IMG/VR virus record: IMGVR_UViG_3300025168_000216
Coordinates: 1 to 39,232 of that record
DNA: 39,232 nucleotides
Origin: a virus
Reading direction: 5' to 3' (one strand)
Under the pieces are notes generated by a model. The model was not told the origin of the DNA, ran no database searches, and was given only the letters and a program-made list of their open reading frames with translations. Made by a program: the position numbers and the translations under genes. Of the stretch, positions 32,759 to 39,232 are shown piece after piece (the first letter of the stretch is position 1; the number at the start of each line of letters is the position of its first letter).

Positions 32759-33159
32759 TAACTATTCTCCTTTTCAATTGTTTTATCTAAAGCGTCTGTC
32801 AATATTTCGCCTAGTTTGTCATATGATTTACGTTGTGCTTGTGCTTCTGCTAACAAAATCTTAGTTTGATTTGGGTGTTTCTTGCCAGTCATAGCTTCCC
32901 ATTCACGCATTTTGATAGCCATCATGCTAGGTGAATAACCCATTGTGAACCATCTTGCACTAGCGTCACTTGGTTGTGGTAATCTTTCTTTAAAAATTAC
33001 ATTGTGTCCACCTTTTTGCCAAGTACCTATGTGTCCTTTATCATTGTAATAAAGATGCAATAATTTACCATCTTCTCTAATCTTGCCATAGTCGAGAAGT
33101 GTGTTGTTGTTAAGTTTGTACAACTTTTCTTCGAACTGGTGTTTAGTTAATTTATCCAT
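32758..33159 (-). CDS. Early protein of unknown function
   Basis: 133 residues from the ATG at 33159 (MDKLTKHQFEEKLYKLNNN), which has GGAG about 8 nt upstream; the longer frame begins at a TTG inside that site. LLHLYYNDKGHIGTWQKGGH is strand-rich, and the C-terminal half is helical (MMAIKMREWEAMTGKKHPNQ). I recognise no family. It is separated from the upstream gene by a short hairpin at 33177-33193. Confidence 0.55.
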   Translation of the reverse strand: MDKLTKHQFEEKLYKLNNNTLLDYGKIREDGKLLHLYYNDKGHIGTWQKGGHNVIFKERLPQPSDASARWFTMGYSPSMMAIKMREWEAMTGKKHPNQTKILLAEAQAQRKSYDKLGEILTDALDKTIEKENS

Positions 33160-33176
33160 TTGTATCTCCAAGTGAT

Positions 33177-33193
33177 GGGGAGCTATGCTCCCC
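33177..33193 (-). other. GC-rich hairpin between two early genes
   Basis: GGGGAGC and GCTCCCC form a 7-bp perfect stem with a 3-nt loop. No U-run follows on either strand, so a classical terminator is unlikely. It ends about 7 nt before the ribosome binding site of the next gene and could influence translation or be an RNA processing site. Confidence 0.5.
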
Positions 33194-33201
33194 TGTTAAA
33201 A

Positions 33202-33564
33202 TTAGTGTTCTAATTGGTAACCTTTTTTTATAGCTAATTGCTTTAAGTGATAAAGTGCTGCATAACCTTTTTCAGCATCATTAAAAAATAATCTTAAAGT
33301 GTCACCGTTGCGTGGATAGTCAGCTAAAGATTGATCACAAATAATTCCGTGACTTTCTAAATGATCTTCAGCATCACCACTGTACGAAGATTGATCACCA
33401 TCCATCATTTGGTGAATAGTTACTTGAGCTAATTCGTTTGGAATTTTAATTGAGTATTTATTTTCCTCAACATAATCATAAACACCGTGCAAAAGCTCAA
33501 GAGGTGAATTCATTAACTCATCGTATGCATCTGTATATTTTTCTATATCTACTAATGTTCTCAT
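33202..33564 (-). CDS. First gene of the leftward early operon, unknown function
   Basis: 120 residues from the ATG at 33564 (MRTLVDIEKYTDAYDE), with GGAG about 8 nt upstream; a TTG-started extension to 33576 would cover that site. The protein is acidic (SYSGDAEDHLESHGI, LRLFFNDAEKGYAAL) and soluble. As the promoter-proximal gene it should be made earliest. Small acidic first-gene products often neutralise host functions, but no motif supports a specific target here. Confidence 0.6.
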   Translation of the reverse strand: MRTLVDIEKYTDAYDELMNSPLELLHGVYDYVEENKYSIKIPNELAQVTIHQMMDGDQSSYSGDAEDHLESHGIICDQSLADYPRNGDTLRLFFNDAEKGYAALYHLKQLAIKKGYQLEH

Positions 33565-33617
33565 TTGAATCTCCAATCTTAGTTAAAAAGTGCCGATTTG
33601 TTATGCTCGACACAGAT

Positions 33618-33639
33618 ATTATATACTAATATTGGTATA
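33618..33639 (-). promoter_or_regulatory. Leftward early promoter -10 with adjoining operator-like sequence
   Basis: On the minus strand TATAAT (33623-33618) is preceded directly by TATACCAATATTAGTA (33639-33624), a quasi-palindrome. The plus-strand form TACTAATATTGGTATA is almost the same as 34342-34357. The -35 box is weak, consistent with regulated transcription. It lies about 55 nt upstream of the first early gene. Confidence 0.55.
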
Positions 33640-33659
33640 GGGTTAGACATTTAGAAATA

Positions 33660-34330
33660 ATTAATTTATGCTTTAGTAGTAGGGGTTGTAGAGGCATTTT
33701 TTGATCTCTCTCGCTAGTAAAGGCTTTTTTTTTGTAATTTTTTACCAAAATGATCAGAAAATCTGTGTATCATTTTAAGTCTTGGTTTAGAGTTATTTGA
33801 GAGATCAGATAGCAAAAATCCTCAGAGTGGTTGAAGCTCTAAGGATTTTCTAAACTGGTGTTTGCCCCACCGTTCTGTAGACGATTATACCCTCTCATAA
33901 CATCTTGGCAAGTATCAGAATACGAAGGTGATATGTCTGTTAATTCGCACTCACACCTAAAAAGAGATTCGGCAAGTATTTCAAGGAGCTGCTGATTGAT
34001 GTTAGATTAAGAAGGTTTATACTGGTAACCACCTTGAACCGATAAAGAAAATCTAGCGTAGGGTTGCAGAAGGCTGAGTACCGATCATACGGTAGCAATG
34101 AACCTTAACTTGTATAGCTGTGATGGTTACAAGCATTGGATGATACTGCGATGAGCTGTAGACTGATGTTAATCTCTAACTTACTTAACTGTGGGTTAGG
34201 GATTGATTTGCCTGAACTCACCAACTCCAAACTGCATCCTGATAAGTTAAAAGCTCTTGATCTTTAATGAGCGTTTAGCTCGGCTCTACCAAAAGTCACT
34301 CGCTGAAAGCGAAATATAAAGTTAAACCAA
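33660..34330. ncRNA. Candidate large structured non-coding RNA (or structured control/origin region)
   Basis: No ORF of useful length exists between 33565 and 34371. From about 33700 the block is less AT-rich than its surroundings and holds many short stems: 33702-33710 with 33799-33807 (9 bp), 33747-33754/33769-33776 (8 bp), 33815-33822/33842-33849 (8 bp plus inner 4 bp), 33926-33930/33954-33958, 34011-34015/34030-34034, 34079-34083/34090-34094, 34171-34180/34195-34204 (10 bp with one wobble) and 34300-34304/34308-34312. GGCAAGTAT occurs at 33907 and 33971. Large ornate phage RNAs such as GOLLD or ROOL are possible classes; membership cannot be judged by eye. A replication origin is the main alternative. 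Confidence 0.4.
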
Positions 34331-34341
34331 CTAAAACATTG

Positions 34342-34359
34342 TACTAATATTGATATAAT
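34342..34359 (+). promoter_or_regulatory. Rightward promoter -10 with operator-like sequence
   Basis: TACTAATATTGATATA (34342-34357) differs at one base from 33624-33639 and overlaps a TATAAT box (34354-34359). Transcription would start around 34366, a few bases before the regulator ATG at 34372. The paired sites suggest binding of the adjacent Cro/CI-like protein at both promoters. Confidence 0.55.
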
Positions 34360-34371
34360 GTTAACTATTCA

Positions 34372-34581
34372 ATGATTTTTTTTATTATGCCTAAGACAAT
34401 TTATTACAAATCAATTCCTAGAGAACTTGAACGATTAAAAATTACACAAAAAGAAGCTGCTAAACTGTTAGGATTATCACTTAGTGGTTTTACTTCACGT
34501 ATAGCATCAAATAAACCTATTACACATTGGATGATCTATGGATTAGCCAACTATTTAGAATCAAATGACAAAAATGTCTAA
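34372..34581 (+). CDS. Cro/CI-like helix-turn-helix regulator
   Basis: 69 residues, or 64 if translation begins at the second ATG (34387). LERLKITQKEAAKLLGLSLSG followed by FTSRIASNKPITHWMIYGLA is a Cro-type five-helix DNA-binding domain. Neither ATG has a Shine-Dalgarno sequence and the predicted transcript starts only about 6 nt upstream, so the message may be nearly leaderless. The operator-like pair at 33624 and 34342 are its likely targets. No integrase is present, so it may be a lytic early-gene repressor rather than a lysogeny repressor. Confidence 0.75.
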   Translation: MIFFIMPKTIYYKSIPRELERLKITQKEAAKLLGLSLSGFTSRIASNKPITHWMIYGLANYLESNDKNV

Positions 34582-34744
34582 AACAGAACGAGAACAATCA
34601 ACTAAAGCACTTAATGATCTAATGATTAAATTAGGTGAAGTTGAAAACTTAAAATTAAAAGAAGAATTAGCTGAAAAAATATTAGCTTTATGTGACCAGT
34701 TAAAATCGTCTATGGTGTTAGATAAATACAAAGGTAAATTGTGA
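34565..34744 (+). CDS. 59-residue helical protein
   Basis: ATG at 34565 lies inside the end of the regulator gene (17-nt overlap); an internal ATG at 34574 is an alternative. The product is charged and helical throughout (TKALNDLMIKLGEVENLKL, ELAEKILALCDQLKSSM), likely a short coiled coil. Its TGA overlaps the GTG start of the next gene (GTGA). No family is recognised. Confidence 0.55.
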   Translation: MTKMSKTEREQSTKALNDLMIKLGEVENLKLKEELAEKILALCDQLKSSMVLDKYKGKL

Positions 34745-35037
34745 AGCAGACAAAAATTACTAAGGCTGCACGAGGTCAAAGATGCACATTAAAATTAGAT
34801 CAATGCATTAAAAATAATGAGACCACGGTTTTTTGTCACTTGAATAATGGTGCAATGGGAGCTAAATCAAAAGACTCTGATGGTAAAGACGTTGGTTTTT
34901 TTGGGTGTCGATATTGTCATGATGTCTATGATGGTAGAATAACACATCCCTGGTACAAACCTGAGTTTGTAGATGAGATGGTAGAGTTTGCAGTTAGATC
35001 AACTGATAAAAAATTAAAAGCTATGGGATTAAAATGA
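34741..35037 (+). CDS. YbcO-like nuclease (DUF1364)
   Basis: 98 residues from a GTG that overlaps the previous stop. KAARGQRCTLKLDQC, TTVFCHLNNGAMG and FFGCRYCHDVYDGR match E. coli YbcO in order, giving two Cys pairs and His residues for a zinc-dependent, HNH-like fold. In lambdoid phages this gene lies beside ninB, as here (4-nt overlap), and is thought to act in recombination or DNA processing, possibly in place of a Holliday-junction resolvase. Activity of this copy is inferred. Confidence 0.8.
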   Translation: MKQTKITKAARGQRCTLKLDQCIKNNETTVFCHLNNGAMGAKSKDSDGKDVGFFGCRYCHDVYDGRITHPWYKPEFVDEMVEFAVRSTDKKLKAMGLK

Positions 35038-35444
35038 GCAATCAAAGTTATAAACGTATATTGCACAGAGACAAACCTAAAGCAGATATTATTGAGAGCC
35101 AGGTTAAAACTTTTTTTAGAGATACAGATTGTGAAGAGGCCCTTATAACAATTGCACCAAACAATAAGAGTCGATCTACAAAACAAAACGCATTGTATTG
35201 GTCTTGGTTGAGCATACTTCAAGAGACTGGAAACACACAAATGGCACTACATACTTATCTAGCCTCTGAATTTTTAGAGCCTGAGATTGAAGAAGTACAG
35301 GGTAGGCCAGTTCTTGTGATAAAATCGACCACACAGTTGTCTGTGAAAGAAATGGGAGAGTATCTGTTACACGTTGAAGAGTTTGCAGATGATATAGGAG
35401 TTAACTTACCTCGACCTGAAGACTGGTTAACATTGGTAAATTAA
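35034..35444 (+). CDS. ninB: NinB/Orf-type recombination mediator
   Basis: 136 residues. APNNKSRSTKQNALYWSWLS (about residues 42-61) is the conserved NinB motif, and the C-terminal part VIKSTTQLSVKEMGEYLLHV followed by NLPRPEDW also fits. Lambda NinB (Orf) binds single-stranded DNA and SSB and can replace RecFOR in phage recombination. Together with the Erf-like annealase and SSB from the opposite operon it makes a Red-like set without an obvious exonuclease. Confidence 0.85.
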   Translation: MSNQSYKRILHRDKPKADIIESQVKTFFRDTDCEEALITIAPNNKSRSTKQNALYWSWLSILQETGNTQMALHTYLASEFLEPEIEEVQGRPVLVIKSTTQLSVKEMGEYLLHVEEFADDIGVNLPRPEDWLTLVN

Positions 35445-35513
35445 TTAGCTAGGGCATTTTTTTTATGGTACTGCGATTAGTGTTGCAAAAATAAGGAGTG
35501 TCCTAGACTAATT
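35443..35513 (+). other. Long imperfect hairpin between ninB and the packaging genes
   Basis: AATTAGCTAGGGCA (35443-35456) pairs with TGTCCTAGACTAATT (35499-35513) apart from one bulge and one wobble. A T-run (35457-35464) and an A-run (35487-35491) inside can extend the stem. It spans most of the ninB-to-35524 gap. It may be a regulatory or processing structure; a run of T inside the loop side does not fit a normal terminator. Confidence 0.5.
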
Positions 35514-35523
35514 AGGAGAGAGA

Positions 35524-35715
35524 ATGACTAAAAGTAAAATAGAAAAATTAAAATTTGACAGAGATATGTGGAAAGTTAGGTATGTAGCATTGTGTGAGAT
35601 GACTGCTGATATATTAAATATTGAAGATGAAGAAGTTAACGAAATAATTAATAGTCAAATTGAAAACTTTGTTACAGAAAATAATCTCTTTAATGAGGAG
35701 AAACTAAATGGCTAA
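35524..35715 (+). CDS. Small acidic protein upstream of terminase
   Basis: 63 residues with AGGAGAGAGA just before the ATG. A basic N-terminal helix (TKSKIEKLKFDRDMWKVRY) is followed by an acidic one (NIEDEEVNEIINSQIENF). It overlaps the next small gene by 8 nt. No family is recognised. Position suggests a role before packaging, perhaps regulation; unsupported by motif. Confidence 0.55.
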   Translation: MTKSKIEKLKFDRDMWKVRYVALCEMTADILNIEDEEVNEIINSQIENFVTENNLFNEEKLNG

Positions 35716-35863
35716 GACTGGACTGTATGCAAACATACATGCAAAAAGAAGAAGGATAGAAGCTGGTAGTAAAGAAAAGATGAGAAGGAAAGGTAATAAG
35801 AAAAGACCAAGCGCTATGAATTTTAGACAGGCTGCAAAGACTGCAAAGGATCGAGGTATCTAA
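35708..35863 (+). CDS. Small Lys/Arg-rich protein next to TerS
   Basis: 51 residues, MAKTGLYANIHAKRRRIEAG then SKEKMRRKGNKKRPSA and FRQAAKTAKDRG. I recognise this as a short basic protein repeatedly found just upstream of terminase genes in marine phages. GAGGAG lies upstream of the ATG, and the stop overlaps the small terminase start (TAATG). The net charge suggests nucleic-acid binding, perhaps during packaging. Function is unproven. Confidence 0.65.
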   Translation: MAKTGLYANIHAKRRRIEAGSKEKMRRKGNKKRPSAMNFRQAAKTAKDRGI

Positions 35864-36234
35864 TGGCTAGACCAACTAAGTGGAGTAAAGAACTAGAAGA
35901 ACAGGCTTATGACTACATTAGAGATTATGGTAACCACGGTCATATGATCCCTAGTATTGAAGGATTAGCTATTGTTTTAGACCTACACAGAGACACTCTA
36001 TACGATTGGGCCAAGCAAAAAGATAAGAAGTTTTCCGACATATTAGGCAAGATATTACAAATGCAACAGCTTACATTGATTAATGGAGGGTTGTCTAACA
36101 AGTTTAATTCAGCTATTACTAAGTTAGTTTTAGGTAAGCATGGCTTCCACGATAAGATGGAACAAGACATAAGTTCTAGTGATGGAAGTATGAAGCCAAC
36201 AGTTATAGAATTGGTTGGTAAGGTCAATGAGTGA
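35863..36234 (+). CDS. terS: Small terminase subunit (P22 gp3-like)
   Basis: 123 residues. ARPTKWSKELEEQAYDYIRDYG and IEGLAIVLDLHRDTLYDWAKQ form an N-terminal helix-turn-helix, and FSDILGKILQMQQLTLINGG with TKLVLGKHGFHDK forms the oligomerisation core typical of gp3-type packaging proteins. It recognises the phage pac site and hands DNA to the large subunit. A circularly permuted headful genome, as the window ends suggest, fits this type. The stop overlaps the large terminase start by 8 nt. Confidence 0.8.
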   Translation: MARPTKWSKELEEQAYDYIRDYGNHGHMIPSIEGLAIVLDLHRDTLYDWAKQKDKKFSDILGKILQMQQLTLINGGLSNKFNSAITKLVLGKHGFHDKMEQDISSSDGSMKPTVIELVGKVNE

Positions 36235-37510
36235 AGTAGCTCAGATAGAATTACCACCTAAATTAGTTCCTGTATTTGAGGGTGAGGCAAGGAGTCGTTT
36301 TTCGTTTGGAGGCAGAGGATCAGGAAAAACCAGAAGTTTTGCGTTAATGACAGCAGTTTATGGTTACAGAATGTCTATGGCTGGAAAGCGTGGTCAGATA
36401 CTTTGCGCTAGAGAGTTTATGAATAGCCTTAGTGAGTCATCATTGGAAGAGATTAAATCTGCAATACTTTCAGTTCCGTGGTTAGCTGACTTCTATGAAA
36501 TATCAGAGCGTACTATTAAAAGCAGAGATGGTAATATTCAATATACGTTCTCAGGTCTTAGAAGATCATTAGACTCAATTAAATCAAAGGCTCGTATATT
36601 GTTGTGTTGGGTAGATGAGGCAGAGGCATTAAGTGGCAGAGCTTACGATGTATTAATACCAACTGTCCGTGAAGTAGACTCAGAAATATGGATAACCTGG
36701 AATCCAGAGTCTAAGTATTCAGCAACACATGAAAGATATAGAGCCAATCCACCAAAAGATTCTAAAGGTGTAATGCTTAACTATACAGACAACCCCTGGT
36801 TTCCTGATGTCTTAGAACAAACAAGAATAGAAGACAAAGAAAAAAGACCTGATATGTATGAGCATATATGGGAAGGTGGTTATCTTATTTATAGTGAAGG
36901 TGCTTACTATGCAGCAGAAATGCGAAGAGCAAGAGATGAGGATCGGATAACTAATGTAGGTTATGACAGAGGTAAAGGCGTTGTAACCAGTTGGGATTTA
37001 GGCGTAGGTGATTCAACTGCCATATGGTTTGCACAGTTTATTGGCACAGAAGTACATCTAATAGATTACTATGAGGCATCAGGTGTTGGCCTGGAGCATT
37101 ATGCTAAAGTGTTACAGGATAAAGGTTATGTGTATGAACAACACGTTTTTCCTCATGACGTTAGAGTTAGAGAGCTTGGATCAGGCAAGAGTCGTATTGA
37201 AACATTAGAAGGATTAGGCATCAGAGATATAGAGATAGCACCATCATTACTCATAGACGATGGCATACAATCAGTTAGAGCTATGCTAGATAAGTGTTGG
37301 TTTGATGCAGAGAAGTGTGAGAAGGGTATAGATGCAATAACAAACTACTCACGTGATTGGGATGACAATGGTAAAACATGGCGTATGAGACCATCTCATA
37401 ACTGGGCATCACATGGCAGCGATTCATTTCGTTACCTGGCAATTGGTTATCAACCTTATAATGAGTCATGGGATAAACCTATTAGAAGAAATATGAAGGG
37501 AATTGTATGA
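36227..37510 (+). CDS. terL: Large terminase subunit
   Basis: 427 residues from the ATG at 36227 inside the TerS stop region; a TTG start at 36215 would add four residues. Walker A is FGGRGSGKT (residues 28-35) and Walker B is LLCWVDEAEAL with D130/E131. The nuclease domain starts at TSWDLGVGDSTAIW (D257), continues with IDYYEASG, and ends at HGSDSFRYLA, giving the three acidic metal ligands. This is the ATP-driven packaging motor and headful nuclease. The stop overlaps the next gene by 4 nt (ATGA). Confidence 0.9.
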   Translation: MSEVAQIELPPKLVPVFEGEARSRFSFGGRGSGKTRSFALMTAVYGYRMSMAGKRGQILCAREFMNSLSESSLEEIKSAILSVPWLADFYEISERTIKSRDGNIQYTFSGLRRSLDSIKSKARILLCWVDEAEALSGRAYDVLIPTVREVDSEIWITWNPESKYSATHERYRANPPKDSKGVMLNYTDNPWFPDVLEQTRIEDKEKRPDMYEHIWEGGYLIYSEGAYYAAEMRRARDEDRITNVGYDRGKGVVTSWDLGVGDSTAIWFAQFIGTEVHLIDYYEASGVGLEHYAKVLQDKGYVYEQHVFPHDVRVRELGSGKSRIETLEGLGIRDIEIAPSLLIDDGIQSVRAMLDKCWFDAEKCEKGIDAITNYSRDWDDNGKTWRMRPSHNWASHGSDSFRYLAIGYQPYNESWDKPIRRNMKGIV

Positions 37511-39114
37511 AAGGTATATTGGCTAATATGTGGAATAACAAAGAGAGTGTAGTTGGTGGACTCTTTGATATGTTTGATGCACCTAAGAAAGAAGCAAAGC
37601 TAGGTGCAGACTTAGATTATGGTTTATTAGCTAGTAACTTTGCACCTGATATGAAAGAAACAGGCGAAGAAATAAAAACAATGGTTACAAACCCACGTGA
37701 AACTGTTAAAGCAATTGCTGATTTAGGTGGTGGAGCAATAGGAAAAATAACTCCTGATTTTATTAAAACAGGATTATTAAAAGCAGCACCTGACAATCGA
37801 ATAACAAGTGAAAGAACATCTAAGATGGCTTCTGATGCATGGACAGATATAGTTGCTACTCATGGTAGTGTAGATGGCTTTAAGAAATTTGCACAAGAAA
37901 ATCCATTTGAAGCAATGCTTGAACTTACTGGTGCTGGATTAGTAGCTAGACAAGTTAAGAACGTAACAGCTCCAGTTGTAATGGATGCTATTCAAATAGC
38001 TGAAAAGAATGGATTAATGGATCAGATACGCAAAGTCGGTTCGTTACCTGTTGGATTATCCATGAAAGATATAAGTAAGATGAATCCATCTGAACTTAAA
38101 ATGTACATGGCATCACAAGATATATACAATGAATATTTAGGTAAAGTTGATCCAAACTATGTATTAGGACAACCGTTAGCAACACAATCTGATGCTGGAA
38201 AATTAGCTACACTTAAAACAGAAATAATAGGTCAAGATCAAGACTTAGTTACACCATCAGGAATAAAATTAAGTGATTTAGAAGGCAGAGTTTTAATGGG
38301 TTTTGAAAGTGATAGGACAGATGCTGGAGGTACTTTAACTAAAGTAAATGATTTTACGGTTAACACAAAATTATTTGGTGGTATTAAATTTCAGTTATTA
38401 ATAGATATGATGAAAAGAGAAGACATATGGGCAAGTGACAAAGCTCCACTTGATAAAATAGCAAAACAAGCTGAACTTGTTAAAGCTATAGAAGGCGAAT
38501 ATCCATTAGTAACTCAATACATAATGCAACCACAAGGAAGTAACTTTGCTCACATGACACAACAACTAATGATGGAAGTTTATCAACAAGCGTTACCAAT
38601 AGCAAAGAAAAATAAAATAAACAAAGAAATTAAAAAACTTGTACCTGAATGGAAAGGCATAGATGCTGATGATTTACCACTTGAGTTATCAAAAATTAAA
38701 GGTGCAACAAGAAAAAAGATTAACTTAATCTTAGGAAGATCAGAATTTACTAATGAAGGATTATCATTAGCTGAAACAGGATTAGCTTTGTCTGATAAAA
38801 CTTTAGTCAATGCACCAAGAGGGCAAATAAGTGGCTTAATTAGTGAACCTAACTTTGGATTAAATCCAATAGAAGCTGGTTCAACACATTATTCTTATCC
38901 TTATAATATGAAAGGTGGAGTTTTAGGGGAATTAGATCGACCATATAATTGGTTTGACTTAATCAGTCATAACCCTATAAACATGAAAGGTAGAATATAT
39001 GATCCAAAAAATCTAAAACCTAAAGACTTTAGAGCTGCACAAACTAATATGCCTTCTTTTGTTAAAATTACTGATAAAGTTTTAAGAGCTGTTGATGACC
39101 AGGGATTACTATAA
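37507..39114 (+). CDS. Variable post-terminase virion/ejection candidate, allele B (complete)
   Basis: 535 residues starting KGILANMWNNKESVVGGLFD. Compared with the left-end allele: near identity from MFDAPKKEAKLG for about 45 residues, divergence for about 40, strong similarity again around THGSVDGFKKFAQENPFEAM and VKNVTAPVV, then low similarity with scattered matches (KLSDLEGRVLMGFESDRTDAG against the VLPGRVV region) and a similar last 20 residues. This mosaic pattern suggests recombination or selection acting on the middle and end. It is soluble with no enzyme motif. The role as packaged or ejected protein, possibly against host defence, is inference. Confidence 0.75.
   Translation: MKGILANMWNNKESVVGGLFDMFDAPKKEAKLGADLDYGLLASNFAPDMKETGEEIKTMVTNPRETVKAIADLGGGAIGKITPDFIKTGLLKAAPDNRITSERTSKMASDAWTDIVATHGSVDGFKKFAQENPFEAMLELTGAGLVARQVKNVTAPVVMDAIQIAEKNGLMDQIRKVGSLPVGLSMKDISKMNPSELKMYMASQDIYNEYLGKVDPNYVLGQPLATQSDAGKLATLKTEIIGQDQDLVTPSGIKLSDLEGRVLMGFESDRTDAGGTLTKVNDFTVNTKLFGGIKFQLLIDMMKREDIWASDKAPLDKIAKQAELVKAIEGEYPLVTQYIMQPQGSNFAHMTQQLMMEVYQQALPIAKKNKINKEIKKLVPEWKGIDADDLPLELSKIKGATRKKINLILGRSEFTNEGLSLAETGLALSDKTLVNAPRGQISGLISEPNFGLNPIEAGSTHYSYPYNMKGGVLGELDRPYNWFDLISHNPINMKGRIYDPKNLKPKDFRAAQTNMPSFVKITDKVLRAVDDQGLL
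37556..37682 (+). repeat. Internal partner of the left-end repeat
   Basis: This is an exact 127-nt match to the first 127 bases of the window, inside the second allele of the post-terminase gene. Downstream the copies diverge quickly, and homology returns in patches. Confidence 0.8.
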
Positions 39115-39117
39115 CAA

Positions 39118-39146
39118 TTAACATTATTCTTAATTACTGATATACT
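39118..39146 (+). promoter_or_regulatory. Candidate promoter before the adaptor gene, right-end copy
   Basis: TTAACA (39118-39123) and TATACT (39141-39146) with 17-nt spacing. The same element at 1629-1657 has TCAACA. The -35 here matches the consensus at five of six positions. Confidence 0.45.
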
Positions 39147-39151
39147 TACGC

Positions 39152-39232
39152 TAAAATAGGACTGATTATGGCATTAAATACGTACACAGGCTTAAAAACA
39201 AGCATTGCTGATTTCTTAAATAGAGATGATTT
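39152..39232 (+). repeat. Right-end repeat (exact match to 1663-1743)
   Basis: The final 81 bases are identical to 1663-1743. Together with the left-end repeat, this shows that both window ends fall in the same locus and that the molecule closes on itself, at a unit length between 37,489 and 37,555 bp depending on allele. Confidence 0.8.
39168..39232 (+). CDS. Neck adaptor protein, 3' truncated repeat copy
   Basis: The first 21 codons of the adaptor gene (MALNTYTGLKTSIADFLNR) cut by the right edge and identical to 1679-1743. It is the same gene seen again after closing the circle, not a second adaptor. Confidence 0.8.
   Translation, partial: MALNTYTGLKTSIADFLNRDD

Noticed and set aside
33720-33745. 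T-rich stretch as a terminator at the left edge of the non-coding block
   Set aside because: A long T-run is present, but no stable GC-rich stem lies directly before it.
33660-34330. tRNA or tmRNA gene in the non-coding block
   Set aside because: No T-loop-like GGTTCGAATCC element or acceptor stem with proper spacing was found.
37507-39114. Diversity-generating retroelement acting on the variable gene
   Set aside because: No reverse transcriptase and no template repeat with adenine-biased differences is visible; the divergence covers hundreds of residues at all bases.
1-39232. True tandem duplication of the post-terminase gene
   Set aside because: It would require a second, truncated adaptor start, and both repeats touch the window edges exactly. 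Two alleles of one locus is simpler. Kept open only through the read-mapping test.

Overview
The window looks like one essentially complete, AT-rich genome of a short-tailed (podovirus-type) dsDNA phage. The head and neck set is SU10/P22-like: gp3-type small terminase, large terminase, P22-type portal, SU10-type major capsid protein, adaptor and propeller-like nozzle. No tail tube, sheath or tape measure is visible. Several accessory families (2-oxoglutarate/Fe(II) oxygenases, a conserved exported protein family, a short basic packaging-region protein) are typical of uncultured marine phages, so a marine proteobacterial host is a reasonable guess; the sequence does not identify it. There is no DNA or RNA polymerase, helicase, primase, integrase or tRNA, so replication must rely on host machinery plus phage SSB, an Erf-type annealase, NinB and a YbcO-like nuclease.

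Layout: the two ends hold two different alleles of one locus just downstream of the large terminase. The first 127 nt repeat exactly at 37556-37682 and the last 81 nt repeat exactly at 1663-1743, so the genome is probably a circular or circularly permuted unit of about 37.5 kb, linearised at a variable gene. 1679-5773 carries neck and tail genes. 5775-13243 carries putative ejection or internal virion proteins. 13256-17579 carries portal, scaffold and major capsid protein and ends in a strong terminator. 17644-21223 carries an S74-chaperoned fibre and a glycine-rich adhesin candidate. 21254-24294 is a tightly overlapping cassette of four 2OG/Fe(II)-oxygenase-like genes plus one unknown. 24287-26927 encodes five consecutive exported proteins. 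26938-29004 encodes small membrane proteins, holin candidates and a DUF1353 protein. 29001-33564 is a leftward early operon (HTH proteins, cytosine methyltransferase, lipoprotein, SSB, Erf and small unknowns). 33565-34371 has no gene. 34372-37510 is a rightward operon (Cro/CI-like regulator, YbcO, NinB, TerS, TerL) that leads back into the late genes.

Strongest unusual observations: (1) a lambda G/T-type -1 frameshift signal, GGGAAAG directly before a UAA stop with a GC-rich hairpin 5 nt downstream, that would fuse two virion ORFs into a 667-residue protein; (2) a hairpin-rich non-coding block of about 650 nt, bounded by near-identical operator-like sequences, that could be a large structured RNA; (3) a five-gene exported-protein module; (4) an oxygenase cassette next to the receptor-binding genes; (5) two mosaic alleles of the post-terminase gene.
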